A stretch of 64,000 nucleotides of DNA from Roseburia sp. 831b (GCF_001940165.2 NZ_CP135162.1:2530001-2594000), one strand, 5' to 3'; shown: positions 56,983 through 64,000, counted from the first letter of the stretch. Notes: a model not told the origin generated them from the sequence alone. Program-made: numbers and translations.

Positions 56983-57210
56983 ATGCCCAACCTCCTATTT
57001 TCACTAATTAAAATAGCTTTTTCTAAAAAGTTTTCCTTCTTGTTACTTTCTATTATGCACTTCTCATGTCCTATAAACCGGACACATATAGCAATGTAAT
57101 TAACTTTTTCATAATACAACCTAAACTGTTATCTTGGTTTTTAATAACATCCCCTGCTGCAAAATATACAATGCCCGCCTTGCACATTTTTACAGTATAT
57201 CAAAAAAATC

Positions 57211-57256
57211 AAAAAAAATAGAACCCCTCACTCATTCGTAAGGAAGTCCTATTTTT
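57211..57256 (-). terminator. Terminator after the tRNA-binding protein gene
   Basis: AAAAATAG (57214-57221) pairs with CTATTTTT (57249-57256) with partial inner pairing, and T8 follows on the minus strand. It begins about 20 bases after the stop codon. Confidence 0.65.
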
Positions 57257-57275
57257 CAACATCTTCTCTTCAATT

Positions 57276-57764
57276 TTAGTACAACTTCGCACCCGCCGGA
57301 ATATGGTTATCCACCATCAAAAGATGAAGTTCTTCATCCTCGCTGTCCTTCTTGTTGTTGACTGCTGAAAGCAGCATACCGCAGGACTCAATTCCCATCA
57401 TAGCCCTAGGCGGAAGATTGGTAATTGCAATCAGTGTCTTTCCAACCAATTCTTCCGGCTCATAGTATGCATGAATTCCGCTTAAGATGGTACGGTCTGT
57501 GCCGGTTCCATCGTCAAGTGTGAACTGCAATAATTTCTTTGATTTTGGTACTGCAACACATTCTTTTACTTTTACAGCACGGAAGTCTGATTTGCTGAAG
57601 GTTTCGAAATCGACAGCTTCCTCAAATAAAGGCTCTACCTTTACGTTGGAGAAATCAATCTTCTCATTTGCTGTGAAGAATCCGTTGTTGTCATTTACAG
57701 CAGCTTCTATGGAAGTGCCTTCGGAAGTCTTAGAAACCTTCTTATCAGAATCTAACGACTTCAT
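57276..57764 (-). CDS. tRNA-binding domain protein (MetRS C-terminal/Trbp111 type)
   Basis: This 162-residue protein contains the OB-fold tRNA-binding domain also found at the end of methionyl-tRNA synthetase: FRAVKVKECVAVPKSKKLL, TILSGIHAYYEPEELVGKTL, ITNLPPRAMMGIESCGMLLS. About 55 unconserved residues come before it. The ATG has no ribosome binding site and a stop lies five codons upstream, so the 5' end may have been altered by the integrative element that begins about 100-180 bases away. Confidence 0.8.
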   Translation of the reverse strand: MKSLDSDKKVSKTSEGTSIEAAVNDNNGFFTANEKIDFSNVKVEPLFEEAVDFETFSKSDFRAVKVKECVAVPKSKKLLQFTLDDGTGTDRTILSGIHAYYEPEELVGKTLIAITNLPPRAMMGIESCGMLLSAVNNKKDSEDEELHLLMVDNHIPAGAKLY

Positions 57765-57878
57765 TGTCGGGATTTCACATCAATTTAATTTACATTGACG
57801 CTTTTTCCTTTAATAAAGCCCTTTTCGGCTCATCAACATCGTTATAATAACACTTCTTTGTTGATTACGCCACTAAAA

Positions 57879-57918
57879 TTTGTCGTACTTTTGTCGTATG
57901 GCACACATTTTGTCGTAC
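57879..57918. other. Integrase arm-type binding repeats near the element end
   Basis: TTTTGTCGTAC-type direct repeats lie at 57879-57888, 57889-57899 and 57908-57918, just beyond the integrase stop codon. Short direct repeats in this place are bound by the N-terminal domain of Tn916-family integrases, so the attachment site should lie between about 57770 and 57878. Confidence 0.7.
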
Positions 57919-57944
57919 TCAGTCAGTCCCAGTAGGACTCTTTC

Positions 57945-59186
57945 CTAAAATACATCTAACTTGTGTGCTAAATTTTGAATTGCTTCTTGCTTTTTGGTAT
58001 CGGTAACTTCCGCATAAATATCCATCGTCGTTTCGATGTTTGCGTGTCCCATAATGGACTGAATTACCTTTAAGTTTGTTTCATTCTCGCAAAACCTTGA
58101 GCAAAAGGTATGTCGCAAATGATGACATGAGAAATGTGGTATTATCACAGGCTCACGATGTTCTTTTGAAGCCTTCACCACTTCTTCTGCATTGTACGCT
58201 TCATATATACGCTTGATTGCCCGATTGACTGCTTGCGGATTATGGACATTCCCAAAACGATTCATGAAGATAAATCCTTTCATTCCATCAATTTCGGTTT
58301 CATTAAACCCGTTCTCCTTTTGATCTTCCCACTCCGTCTGGAGCGCATCATAAACAGTATCCATCATCGGAATAATGCGTATACCTGCTTCTGTCTTTGG
58401 AAGGGATACCGCAAACGAACACATAGGGTGGTCTTTATATTCTCTGCTGTAATAGACTAAGCTGTGATTGATATTGATCATTCGCTTATCAAAGTCCACA
58501 TCTTCCCACCTGATTCCGATTGCTTCTCCAATTCGACACCCTGTTCCCAACAGGAACTTAAAAAACGGTGCCCAATGATAAAATGTAAGACTGTTTTCTA
58601 CATAGTTGATAAAAGCTCTCTGCTGTTCTATCGTCAAAGCGTGTCTTACACCATGATTTTTGCCTGGCTGCTTTTTAATCTGCGCCATAACTCCATCGCT
58701 CGGATTAACTCGAATAATGTTATCACGCACTGCAAGCTGAAATGTCGGGTGCAGGACTGTATGAATTGTTTCCAGCGTATTTATCTGCATTTCCTTTTCC
58801 TTCAGTAAGTGCTGGTAAAACTGCAACACATCTGAATACTTCACAGAAGCGATTTTCTTCTTTCCAAATCCATCTCTGATAAAGCGGTCATACATATACT
58901 TGTAATTTCTCATAGTCGTTCCTCTAAGTTCTGACTTCGTAGAAATATATCTGTCAAAAACAAAGTTGACTGTCGAATTACCCGCCGCATACGAATCCAA
59001 TCCGTCCAGTTGATCTTTAATCAACTTTTCTTCCCTCTGCCGCAGCTCCATGATGTCCTTAGAATAAATGCTCCGGCGTTTTCCCTCCGGATCAGTGTAT
59101 GTATAAACATACTTACCATCACAGCTACGCTGCGTTTCGCCTTTTCTTAAAACCCTTCCTTTGTTATCCTTTCTTGATTTCGCCAT
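57945..59186 (-). CDS. int: Tyrosine integrase, Tn916 family
   Basis: This 413-residue recombinase has the N-terminal arm-binding domain (GKYVYTYTDPEGKRRSIYSK), a SAM-like core-binding domain and the catalytic domain with Arg in GTGCRIGEAIGIRWEDVDF, His-x-x-Arg in CHHLRHTF, His in MGHANIETT and nucleophile Tyr in MDIYAEVT. It excises and integrates the element. AAAGGAG precedes the start. It reads outward toward the element end, as in Tn916. Confidence 0.96.
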   Translation of the reverse strand: MAKSRKDNKGRVLRKGETQRSCDGKYVYTYTDPEGKRRSIYSKDIMELRQREEKLIKDQLDGLDSYAAGNSTVNFVFDRYISTKSELRGTTMRNYKYMYDRFIRDGFGKKKIASVKYSDVLQFYQHLLKEKEMQINTLETIHTVLHPTFQLAVRDNIIRVNPSDGVMAQIKKQPGKNHGVRHALTIEQQRAFINYVENSLTFYHWAPFFKFLLGTGCRIGEAIGIRWEDVDFDKRMININHSLVYYSREYKDHPMCSFAVSLPKTEAGIRIIPMMDTVYDALQTEWEDQKENGFNETEIDGMKGFIFMNRFGNVHNPQAVNRAIKRIYEAYNAEEVVKASKEHREPVIIPHFSCHHLRHTFCSRFCENETNLKVIQSIMGHANIETTMDIYAEVTDTKKQEAIQNLAHKLDVF

Positions 59187-59219
59187 CTCGTCTCCTTTCT
59201 CAAGGAAAGAGATTTCGTA

Positions 59220-59402
59220 CTAACTACTCAAAGGTTTTTCCATTGCATATTGCAAATCAATACCTTTTTGTAGCACCTGCGTTATGGTCATGTCATGTTT
59301 GGACGCATATTCTCTAAGTTTTGCGGCTTCTTCCTCTGTCAGTTTCAATCCTATTAAAGTCTTTTTAGGATTTTCCGACTTTGGTCTACCTGTTCTCGCC
59401 AC
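59220..59402 (-). CDS. Ribbon-helix-helix protein (CopG/MobC-like)
   Basis: The start is a GTG at 59402 with GGAGG seven bases upstream, giving 60 residues (MARTGRPKSENPKKTLIGL). The sequence has the beta strand plus two helices of ribbon-helix-helix DNA-binding proteins (TLIGLKLTEEEAAKLREYAS). It lies between int and the Xis-like gene, has a strong promoter with a dyad across the -35 box and is probably autoregulated. A relaxosome accessory role is possible. Confidence 0.8.
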   Translation of the reverse strand: MARTGRPKSENPKKTLIGLKLTEEEAAKLREYASKHDMTITQVLQKGIDLQYAMEKPLSS

Positions 59403-59430
59403 AGCATACACCTCCATCCATTTCATATTC

Positions 59431-59472
59431 ATTATACTTTCGGTTAAACCAAAAGTCAACACATTTTTGGTT
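59431..59472 (-). promoter_or_regulatory. Promoter with dyad for the ribbon-helix-helix gene
   Basis: On the minus strand TTGACT (59454-59459) and TATAAT (59431-59436) are separated by 17 bases. The perfect arms AACCAAAA (59447-59454) and TTTTGGTT (59465-59472) flank the -35 box. Confidence 0.75.
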
Positions 59473-59504
59473 ATACGAAAAATCTTTCTCAAAACTCCAA
59501 CTAC

Positions 59505-59699
59505 CTATTTCACACGAAATGACTCCAGATATTGGTCAAACACATCAAGGTCAACCAGCACCATTCTGTCTATCTTCAAAATAGCACCTGCGTCTTTCGC
59601 AAGAGTCTGAAACTTATTCATTCCCATGCTATACATTTCTGCTCCTTCCTTATATCTGACTAATCTTTTCTTGTTAATTGCCTTTGGTATTCTTTGCAT
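59505..59699 (-). CDS. Excisionase-like DNA-binding protein (DUF6462-like)
   Basis: From the ATG at 59699, with AGGAGG eight bases upstream, the protein has 64 residues. It is small and basic and has the MerR/Xis-like pattern (RLVRYKEGAEMYSMGMNKFQ, then ILKIDRMVLVDLDVFDQYL). Its position matches xis of Tn916-like elements, so it probably directs excision by the integrase. Confidence 0.82.
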   Translation of the reverse strand: MQRIPKAINKKRLVRYKEGAEMYSMGMNKFQTLAKDAGAILKIDRMVLVDLDVFDQYLESFRVK

Positions 59700-60135
59700 C
59701 AATAAGTCCTCCTTAATTTAAGCACACAGTTTTATCTGCTTATAAACAAATAGAATGTGCTTCTACATATTTATAAGCAGATAAAAACTGCATTACAGGT
59801 GGCAGGTCATTACTCTGCCCACATCGGTATCGCACCGTCATCCAAATTGACCGGATTTATCCGGAAGTATCATTATCAAAAATATGTATCTTTGCCCCGT
59901 GCAACTGCTACACATTTTGCCAGACATCCCTCGCTACTTACCTTAACTTCAATACCAGATTTCAGTATTCCTTCGTATGAACCTTCTCTATAAAAGAAAG
60001 CAGGTATCTCTTGGCGTGTCCGCATAGTGGCTCCACATATTCCACACGTCCTGTATGCAATCAATATTCAGTTGTCAAGGTACAGGGTGCATACGCACCG
60101 ATCAGCGAATGGAAAGGGACACCGCTGACCGACTG
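59700..60135. other. 436-base gene-free stretch with inverted repeats
   Basis: It holds a large inverted repeat (59727-59790), the palindrome CCGGATTTATCCGG (59851-59864) and a smaller CGGT/ACCG dyad just before it. A 62-codon minus-strand open frame (59876-60064) lacks a ribosome binding site and I do not call it. Confidence 0.6.
59727..59790. repeat. Twenty-base inverted repeat upstream of the Xis-like gene
   Basis: The arms CAGTTTTATCTGCTTATAAA (59727-59746) and its reverse complement with one extra A (59770-59790) enclose 23 bases. The structure could be a cruciform, a transcript hairpin or paired protein sites; no T-run follows on the minus strand. Confidence 0.9.
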
Positions 60136-60375
60136 CTATGCAACTTCAAAAGCCAATATTTTTGTTATCAGCTTTGTTTCTAATCTGCGACGTAAAGTTT
60201 CATCAACACAGTAATGCGGATTCCCGCACTCATCATAGAGCATTCTTGTAGACAGAGCTGCAATATACCCCTCGTAATGTTTCAAAACCTCTTTGATTGC
60301 TTCCACATCGCCGGAAGCCGCTGCCGCAATGATATGGTAAGGCAGCAACTTTGAACATTTATTTGATTTCTCCAT
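60136..60375 (-). CDS. HTH_16-type conjugative element regulator (Tn916 orf8-like)
   Basis: This 79-residue protein matches the short helix-turn-helix proteins that accompany the sigma factor of Tn916-like elements (PYHIIAAAASGDVEAIKEVL, then EGYIAALSTR and DETLRRRLETKL). The start lies within the end of the sigma gene (17-base overlap), so the two are coupled. It probably controls transfer genes together with the sigma factor. Confidence 0.85.
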   Translation of the reverse strand: MEKSNKCSKLLPYHIIAAAASGDVEAIKEVLKHYEGYIAALSTRMLYDECGNPHYCVDETLRRRLETKLITKILAFEVA

Positions 60376-60799
60376 TCCTGATTCCCTCCATAATCTTTTT
60401 TAATGCCTGGAGTGAGCTTACCCGGTGATGATGAATGGTACTTCTGACAAGGTTCATGTGCTTTGCGATCTCCGTATCTGTCATATCCAGAAAAAAAGAC
60501 AGCAAAATAACATTCCGCTTCTTTTCTGGCAGATACTTCAATGCTTCACTGATCAGCTCGTCCTTTACCTCAATATCATAATCAAGGACACGAAATACCT
60601 CTGATTCTGCTATATAATCATCCTCAGTATTCAACCGACTCAACTCCTCCTGCGTTAGTTCCGAGAAAGAAACTTCATGCTTTTGCCGATAGCTTCTTGC
60701 CCGTTCATAGTCAATCATTTCATTCTTTAACAGGGTTTTACAAAAGCTGTCAAACTGTTTCCTTATTCTTAACTGCTTTTCGGAAGAAGATTGCTCCAT
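60359..60799 (-). CDS. Sigma-70-like regulator (Tn916 orf7-like)
   Basis: This 146-residue protein has a C-terminal region-4 helix-turn-helix (SEALKYLPEKKRNVILLSFF, then MTDTEIAKHMNLVRSTIHHH). Tn916 Orf7 has the same organisation and drives expression of xis, int and transfer genes. GGAGG precedes the start. A terminator-like hairpin lies about 130 bases upstream. Confidence 0.9.
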   Translation of the reverse strand: MEQSSSEKQLRIRKQFDSFCKTLLKNEMIDYERARSYRQKHEVSFSELTQEELSRLNTEDDYIAESEVFRVLDYDIEVKDELISEALKYLPEKKRNVILLSFFLDMTDTEIAKHMNLVRSTIHHHRVSSLQALKKIMEGIRNGEIK

Positions 60800-60924
60800 A
60801 AGAGTTCACCTCCTTCCGCACCCATTTGGAACAGAGTGAAATATCTCCCTTTCACTCCGTAGCACGAATGGAAATATGAACAGCGTCGAAAAATCGACAA
60901 CTTTTTGAAAAAAATTTTATGTAT

Positions 60925-60965
60925 ATAAAAAACGCCCTTGCAGGTACATACCCACAGGACGTTTC
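60925..60965 (-). terminator. Terminator-like hairpin in the orf7 leader
   Basis: On the minus strand AACG-CCT-GGTA pairs with TACC-AGG-CGTT around TG, followed by TTTTTT. It lies upstream of the sigma gene, so it may act as an attenuator. Confidence 0.65.
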
Positions 60966-61005
60966 CTATATCCGATATTAAATTTTTACCACACAGTACA
61001 AGTGC

Positions 61006-61299
61006 GTATAGTGCACTTTCAATGATATACTTTGCCACATCTACGAAGATGCGACCTATAAAATTACCTTTCCACGCAAAATGCCGGACAGGTTCCTGAT
61101 AACATAAAAATATCCTCTAAACTGTTCAGAACACATAACTCTCCCAAACATATTCAAAGGACAAAACAACGTGAAAAAACCTTTGAATACTGCGTTTTTT
61201 TATATGCAATATCCAAAGTCCCTACATTCCATTAGTGCATTATACCCCTTTTCTAAAGTGAATTATTAGTGCATTTCCAAACCAAAACGTGCACTATAC
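61006..61299. promoter_or_regulatory. Four GTGCAC-type operator motifs
   Basis: GTATAGTGCAC (61006-61016) is the exact reverse complement of GTGCACTATAC (61289-61299). Related TTAGTGCATTATAC (61232-61245) and TTAGTGCATTT (61266-61276) lie between them. They probably bind the XRE regulator encoded at 61321. Confidence 0.55.
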
Positions 61300-61320
61300 A
61301 CTATACATGGAGGTGCATAT

Positions 61321-61668
61321 ATGGCTAAAGCTAAGAAAATTGATAAAGACATGGGTTTTCGTCTTAAAAAGGCTAGACTGGATCAAAAGCTGACATACGA
61401 TGAGTTATCAGAAATGTCCGGTGTTTCCTCAAGGTATATCAAGGAAATTGAAAATCATGGCAATATTCCAAGCCTTGAAAAATTGGGGCAACTGATTCGT
61501 GCATTACATATCTCCGCTGATCCTTTCTTTTATCCGGCAGCTCCAACTGACAATTTGGATTATCAAAGGCTGCTGGTCTATCTCTCACAATGTACGGAAG
61601 AACAGATAACAACGATTCTTGCCATTGTGGAAGCCTATCTTCGGACATATAACAAACCCACAAATTAG
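61321..61668 (+). CDS. XRE-family repressor (Tn916 orf9-like)
   Basis: This 115-residue protein has an N-terminal helix-turn-helix (GFRLKKARLDQKLTYDELSE, SRYIKEIENHGNIPSLEKL) and a C-terminal helical domain with FFYPAA, like Orf9 of Tn916, a repressor of the transfer region. GGAGG precedes the start. It is divergent from the sigma gene. Confidence 0.9.
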   Translation: MAKAKKIDKDMGFRLKKARLDQKLTYDELSEMSGVSSRYIKEIENHGNIPSLEKLGQLIRALHISADPFFYPAAPTDNLDYQRLLVYLSQCTEEQITTILAIVEAYLRTYNKPTN

Positions 61669-61720
61669 AATAGCAGAAAGATTTTGATTTTAACTTGATT
61701 GTTTCTGAATTATTCTGGAG

Positions 61721-61761
61721 AAAAACAGGGTGGAAGTTCCATGATTGGACGCTCCACCCTG
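61721..61761 (-). terminator. Terminator after the 111-residue protein gene
   Basis: CAGGGTGGA (61726-61734) pairs with TCCACCCTG (61753-61761), followed on the minus strand by TTTTT. It lies six bases after the stop codon. Confidence 0.85.
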
Positions 61762-61766
61762 CTTAC

Positions 61767-62102
61767 TTATTTCATTATTGTATTCAATAACTCTTTTACC
61801 TTAACACTCTCTTTAACAATCCCAAGTCCGGCAAATATCTGTACTGCATCTACGATACCCTGATAATAGGCTCTCTGTTGTTCCTGAAAGTGTGCATGGT
61901 CTACAATATCCATATAATTTTCTAAAAAATTTCTCTGCTCTGCTGAAAGCTCAGATAAGAATTTTTCATATTCCCGGTTTGCTTTTTTCAGTTCCTTATC
62001 AGCTTTCTTTGTTTCCTCTGTCTGTATGGAATACTCCCGTTCGCCTGCATCGCTTCGAAGCTCCTCAAAAACATCAGATAATCTTTCAAATACTTCATTC
62101 AT
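61767..62102 (-). CDS. Small helical protein of unknown function (possibly DUF6809-like)
   Basis: From the ATG at 62102, with AAAGGTGG upstream, the protein has 111 residues, starts MNEVFERLSDVFEELRSDAG and is helical and charged throughout. Similar short proteins occur in conjugative elements of Firmicutes. No DNA-binding or membrane motif is seen. Confidence 0.65.
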   Translation of the reverse strand: MNEVFERLSDVFEELRSDAGEREYSIQTEETKKADKELKKANREYEKFLSELSAEQRNFLENYMDIVDHAHFQEQQRAYYQGIVDAVQIFAGLGIVKESVKVKELLNTIMK

Positions 62103-62188
62103 TTTGTGTCCACCTTTCTCTAAATAAGTATTGCATTTTACAGGCAGTATTATCAATCCTAAAATTTCTTACAACAATATTTTTCTGT

Positions 62189-62258
62189 ACTTCATCTTTA
62201 GAAGTATATTATCAAGATTATTCCGTAAAATCAATCATGTGACACTTCATCTTTAGAA
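62189..62258. promoter_or_regulatory. Direct repeat with dyad upstream of the XRE gene
   Basis: ACTTCATCTTTAGAA occurs at 62189-62203 and 62244-62258. The first copy lies inside the dyad TACTTC-N7-GAAGTA. It is a candidate operator of the 85-residue XRE protein and of the divergent gene at 62102. Confidence 0.55.
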
Positions 62259-62271
62259 AGTTGGTGATGAT

Positions 62272-62529
62272 ATGAAAATTTACTGGAATAAAGAAAGCAA
62301 TTCCAAAAATCTGATAGGTCAGAGAGTAAAGGAATTGCGTACAGAAAGGCAGCTATCGCAAAAAGCACTGGCAGAACAGCTCCAGCTTGCCGGATATGAA
62401 TTTAGCGATTTGACCGTATTACGAATAGAACAAGGGACACGCTTTGTACCGGATTATGAAGTGGTTGCCCTTGCTGAATATTTCCAAGTATCATGTGAAT
62501 ATCTTTTAGGTGTCGGAAACGAAAAATAA
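62272..62529 (+). CDS. XRE-family helix-turn-helix protein
   Basis: This 85-residue protein is little more than a helix-turn-helix domain (RVKELRTERQLSQKALAEQL, EFSDLTVLRIEQGTRFVPDY) plus CEYLLGVGNEK at the end. It probably regulates its own promoter and the divergent gene. It precedes the arsenic genes, convergently. Confidence 0.88.
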   Translation: MKIYWNKESNSKNLIGQRVKELRTERQLSQKALAEQLQLAGYEFSDLTVLRIEQGTRFVPDYEVVALAEYFQVSCEYLLGVGNEK

Positions 62530-62550
62530 GCAGTGATCTGTATTTCTTCT

Positions 62551-62973
62551 TTACAGACCGCTGCTTAAATTTTTGTTGAAACGATACCCAACTCCCCAGA
62601 CCGTCTGTATATAAATTGGTTTACTAGGATTATCTTCTATCTTCTCTCTGAGATTCCGAATATGGCTCATTACGATATTATAATCTCCAAAATATGGCTC
62701 TTTCCAAACATTATCGTAAATTTGCTCCTTACTAAATATTCTACCCGCATTTTGAGCAAGCAATAAAAGGATTTCAAATTCTGTAAAAGTTAATTTTATT
62801 TCTTTATCCTTTTTCGTTACAGTACGCCTATATATATCTATCTCTAATTCACCATATCTCTGCACGTCCTTCGTACCATCAAATACTTGCAACGATTCAA
62901 CTTGAGTATTAACATATTCTACCATATTTTGAAATAACTCTTTTTCGTCATCTTCAAAGGTTAATATCAACAT
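62551..62973 (-). CDS. Winged-helix (OmpR-type) protein without receiver domain
   Basis: The start at 62973 gives 140 residues; a longer frame reaches 63033. After about 45 unconserved residues comes an OmpR/PhoB winged helix (LTFTEFEILLLLAQNAGRIF, KEQIYDNVWK, SHIRNLREKIEDNPSKPIYI, TVWGVGYRF). The phospho-acceptor receiver is absent, so it is not a normal response regulator. It lies 66 bases after the ferredoxin-ArsC gene and may regulate the arsenic genes. Confidence 0.82.
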   Translation of the reverse strand: MLILTFEDDEKELFQNMVEYVNTQVESLQVFDGTKDVQRYGELEIDIYRRTVTKKDKEIKLTFTEFEILLLLAQNAGRIFSKEQIYDNVWKEPYFGDYNIVMSHIRNLREKIEDNPSKPIYIQTVWGVGYRFNKNLSSGL

Positions 62974-63039
62974 TTTCCCATACTGACCACCACCTTTTAT
63001 CCACCTTGTACATAATATCAATGAATCACTCAAAGCTGA

Positions 63040-63696
63040 TTATTGGCTCAATTTGTTCTTTAATTTCAAGATATTTTCCTCAATTTTCCTAATCGTCTCC
63101 TCAAACACTTCATCACTCTGTCCTGAAGGATCGTCTAATCCCCAATTTTCTGCATACTGACTTGGAACATTTGGACAGCTTACATTACATCCCATAAAAA
63201 TCACCACATCCGGTTCTGGAATATCTGTAACCAACTTGTTATACTGTGTCTGCTCCATATCTATTCCATGCAATTTTTTCATCATACGAACTGCATCTTG
63301 ATTGATGTGGTCTTTCAGTTCTGTTCCTCCCGAATAACTTTCAAAAACGTCAGAAGCCAGCTTTTTTCCCAATGCTTCTGCAATCTGACTACGGCAGGAA
63401 TTGTGTACACAGACAAATGCTACTTTAGGTTTTCCCTCACACTCAATCTCCGGCTTATAGGTTTCGTAGTCATAATCAATGTTCAATGTGCCATCATCAC
63501 CATAATAATGAATTGCTCCCATTGGACATTTGTTTTCACATCCATGACAGCCATGCACACAACCATTCCCATAAACCACTTTCGGTTTATGAGTATCTTC
63601 ATCCGGCTTATACACACCATGTTTACACATATCATTGCAGACCATACAGCCTACACATTTATCATAATCTATAACAGGATACCATCCTTTGCTCAT
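63040..63696 (-). CDS. arsC: Ferredoxin-ArsC fusion, arsenate reductase
   Basis: This 218-residue protein joins two domains. Residues 1 to about 80 form a ferredoxin with two four-cysteine clusters (CVGCMVCNDMC and CVHGCHGCENKCP). Residues about 85-218 are a low-molecular-weight-phosphatase-type arsenate reductase with the active site CVHNSCRSQ and the resolving cysteines in MGCNVSCPNVP, followed by WGLDDPSG. GGAGG precedes the ATG, which shares one base with the arsA stop (TAATG). Confidence 0.9.
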   Translation of the reverse strand: MSKGWYPVIDYDKCVGCMVCNDMCKHGVYKPDEDTHKPKVVYGNGCVHGCHGCENKCPMGAIHYYGDDGTLNIDYDYETYKPEIECEGKPKVAFVCVHNSCRSQIAEALGKKLASDVFESYSGGTELKDHINQDAVRMMKKLHGIDMEQTQYNKLVTDIPEPDVVIFMGCNVSCPNVPSQYAENWGLDDPSGQSDEVFEETIRKIEENILKLKNKLSQ

Positions 63697-64000
63697 TATA
63701 GTACCTCCAATAATTTTTCTCCTTTTATCTGCTCGCCACTCCATGCAATAACTGCAAATTTACCGTTTGTGTGTTGCTCTACCCGGTTAATCCATTCCAC
63801 TTCACTTGACGCCTTTGTTTTTAACAAAGAATTTGAAATTTTTGCCTTACTAAATGATTGGTTGATTACCCACCAGTTCACATCAAGATTTGCACGCTCC
63901 AAATCTTCCTCCAAACGCAGAGCTTCATATACAGGTGTTGCTTCTGGTAGCGTTACGATGATCACTTCCGTTTCAGCACTCTTTAATCTTGGCAGAAGTT
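63696..64000 (-). CDS. arsA: Arsenical pump-driving ATPase ArsA, C-terminal end
   Basis: The last 100 codons are visible and the gene continues past the window. The frame is open to the edge and reads LLPRLKSAETEVIIVTLPEA, then VYEALRLEEDLERANLDVNW and WVINQSFSKAKISNSLL, the C-terminal pattern of ArsA. ArsA is the cytoplasmic ATPase that drives arsenite export through ArsB or Acr3. The stop overlaps the arsC start. Confidence 0.87.
   Translation of the reverse strand, partial: LLPRLKSAETEVIIVTLPEATPVYEALRLEEDLERANLDVNWWVINQSFSKAKISNSLLKTKASSEVEWINRVEQHTNGKFAVIAWSGEQIKGEKLLEVL

Larger units (their letters stand above)
60800..61320. other. 521-base regulatory stretch between orf7-like and orf9-like genes
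   Basis: It holds a terminator-like hairpin on the minus strand and, further right, four TAGTGCA-type motifs near the start of the XRE gene. Minus-strand open frames here lack ribosome binding sites. Tn916 has a comparable regulatory gap. Confidence 0.6.

Noticed and set aside
57276..57764. Fragment of a disrupted methionyl-tRNA synthetase gene
   Set aside because: The sequence before the tRNA-binding domain does not resemble the synthetase, so a standalone protein is more likely; the 5' end remains doubtful.
59876..60064. 62-codon minus-strand open frame in the element
   Set aside because: It has no ribosome binding site at any start, unclear codon pattern and no family resemblance.
60769..61038. 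89-codon minus-strand open frame upstream of the sigma gene
   Set aside because: It runs through the terminator-like hairpin, overlaps the sigma gene start and lacks a ribosome binding site.

Overview
The window reads as a chromosome segment from a gut Firmicute of the Lachnospiraceae type (Roseburia/Agathobacter-like). This is inferred from moderate-to-low GC, strong AGGAGG-type ribosome binding sites, the dnaX-ybaB-recR order, transketolases split into two subunits, LplA/B/C-type sugar transporters controlled by YesMN pairs, and a Tn916-like element. Almost all genes lie on the minus strand.

Region 1 (1-15.3 kb) is mostly housekeeping. It holds a membrane LysM protein, a split transketolase, recR, ybaB, dnaX, a phosphofructokinase with mixed donor-site residues, a tRNA-Ser(CGA), an ArsR-type regulator with an MFS transporter that appears to share its operators, small conserved proteins, a NUDIX hydrolase, a nitroreductase and an iron alcohol dehydrogenase.

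Region 2 (15.3-32.9 kb) is a polysaccharide locus: GH3, GH31 alpha-xylosidase, a YesM/YesN pair, GH42, an oligosaccharide ABC importer, GH95 and an esterase. None of the enzymes has a signal peptide. The set fits import and stepwise intracellular dismantling of xyloglucan oligosaccharides, possibly galactosylated, fucosylated and acetylated ones.

Region 3 (33-51.9 kb) is an arabinan/arabino-oligosaccharide locus. It has a membrane-anchored GH43 endo-arabinanase, two cytoplasmic GH43 enzymes, a GH51 arabinofuranosidase, a second ABC importer, a YesL-like protein, and the arabinose route (isomerase, FGGY kinase, AraD epimerase) feeding a second split transketolase and a small transaldolase. A LacI-type and an ArsR-like regulator probably control it, and both have palindromes in the relevant promoters.

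Region 4 (51.9-57.8 kb) has recQ, an AAA/DUF4143 ATPase with an unusual 33-bp-period repeat array in its upstream DNA, a decayed MazG-like gene, a DEDDh exonuclease, a Ser/Tyr-rich membrane protein and a tRNA-binding protein.

Region 5 (about 57.8 kb to the end) is one end of a Tn916-family integrative element: int, a ribbon-helix-helix protein, an Xis-like protein, HTH_16 (orf8-like), sigma (orf7-like) and XRE (orf9-like). It then carries arsenic cargo: a receiver-less winged-helix protein, a ferredoxin-ArsC fusion and the end of arsA, which runs off the window.
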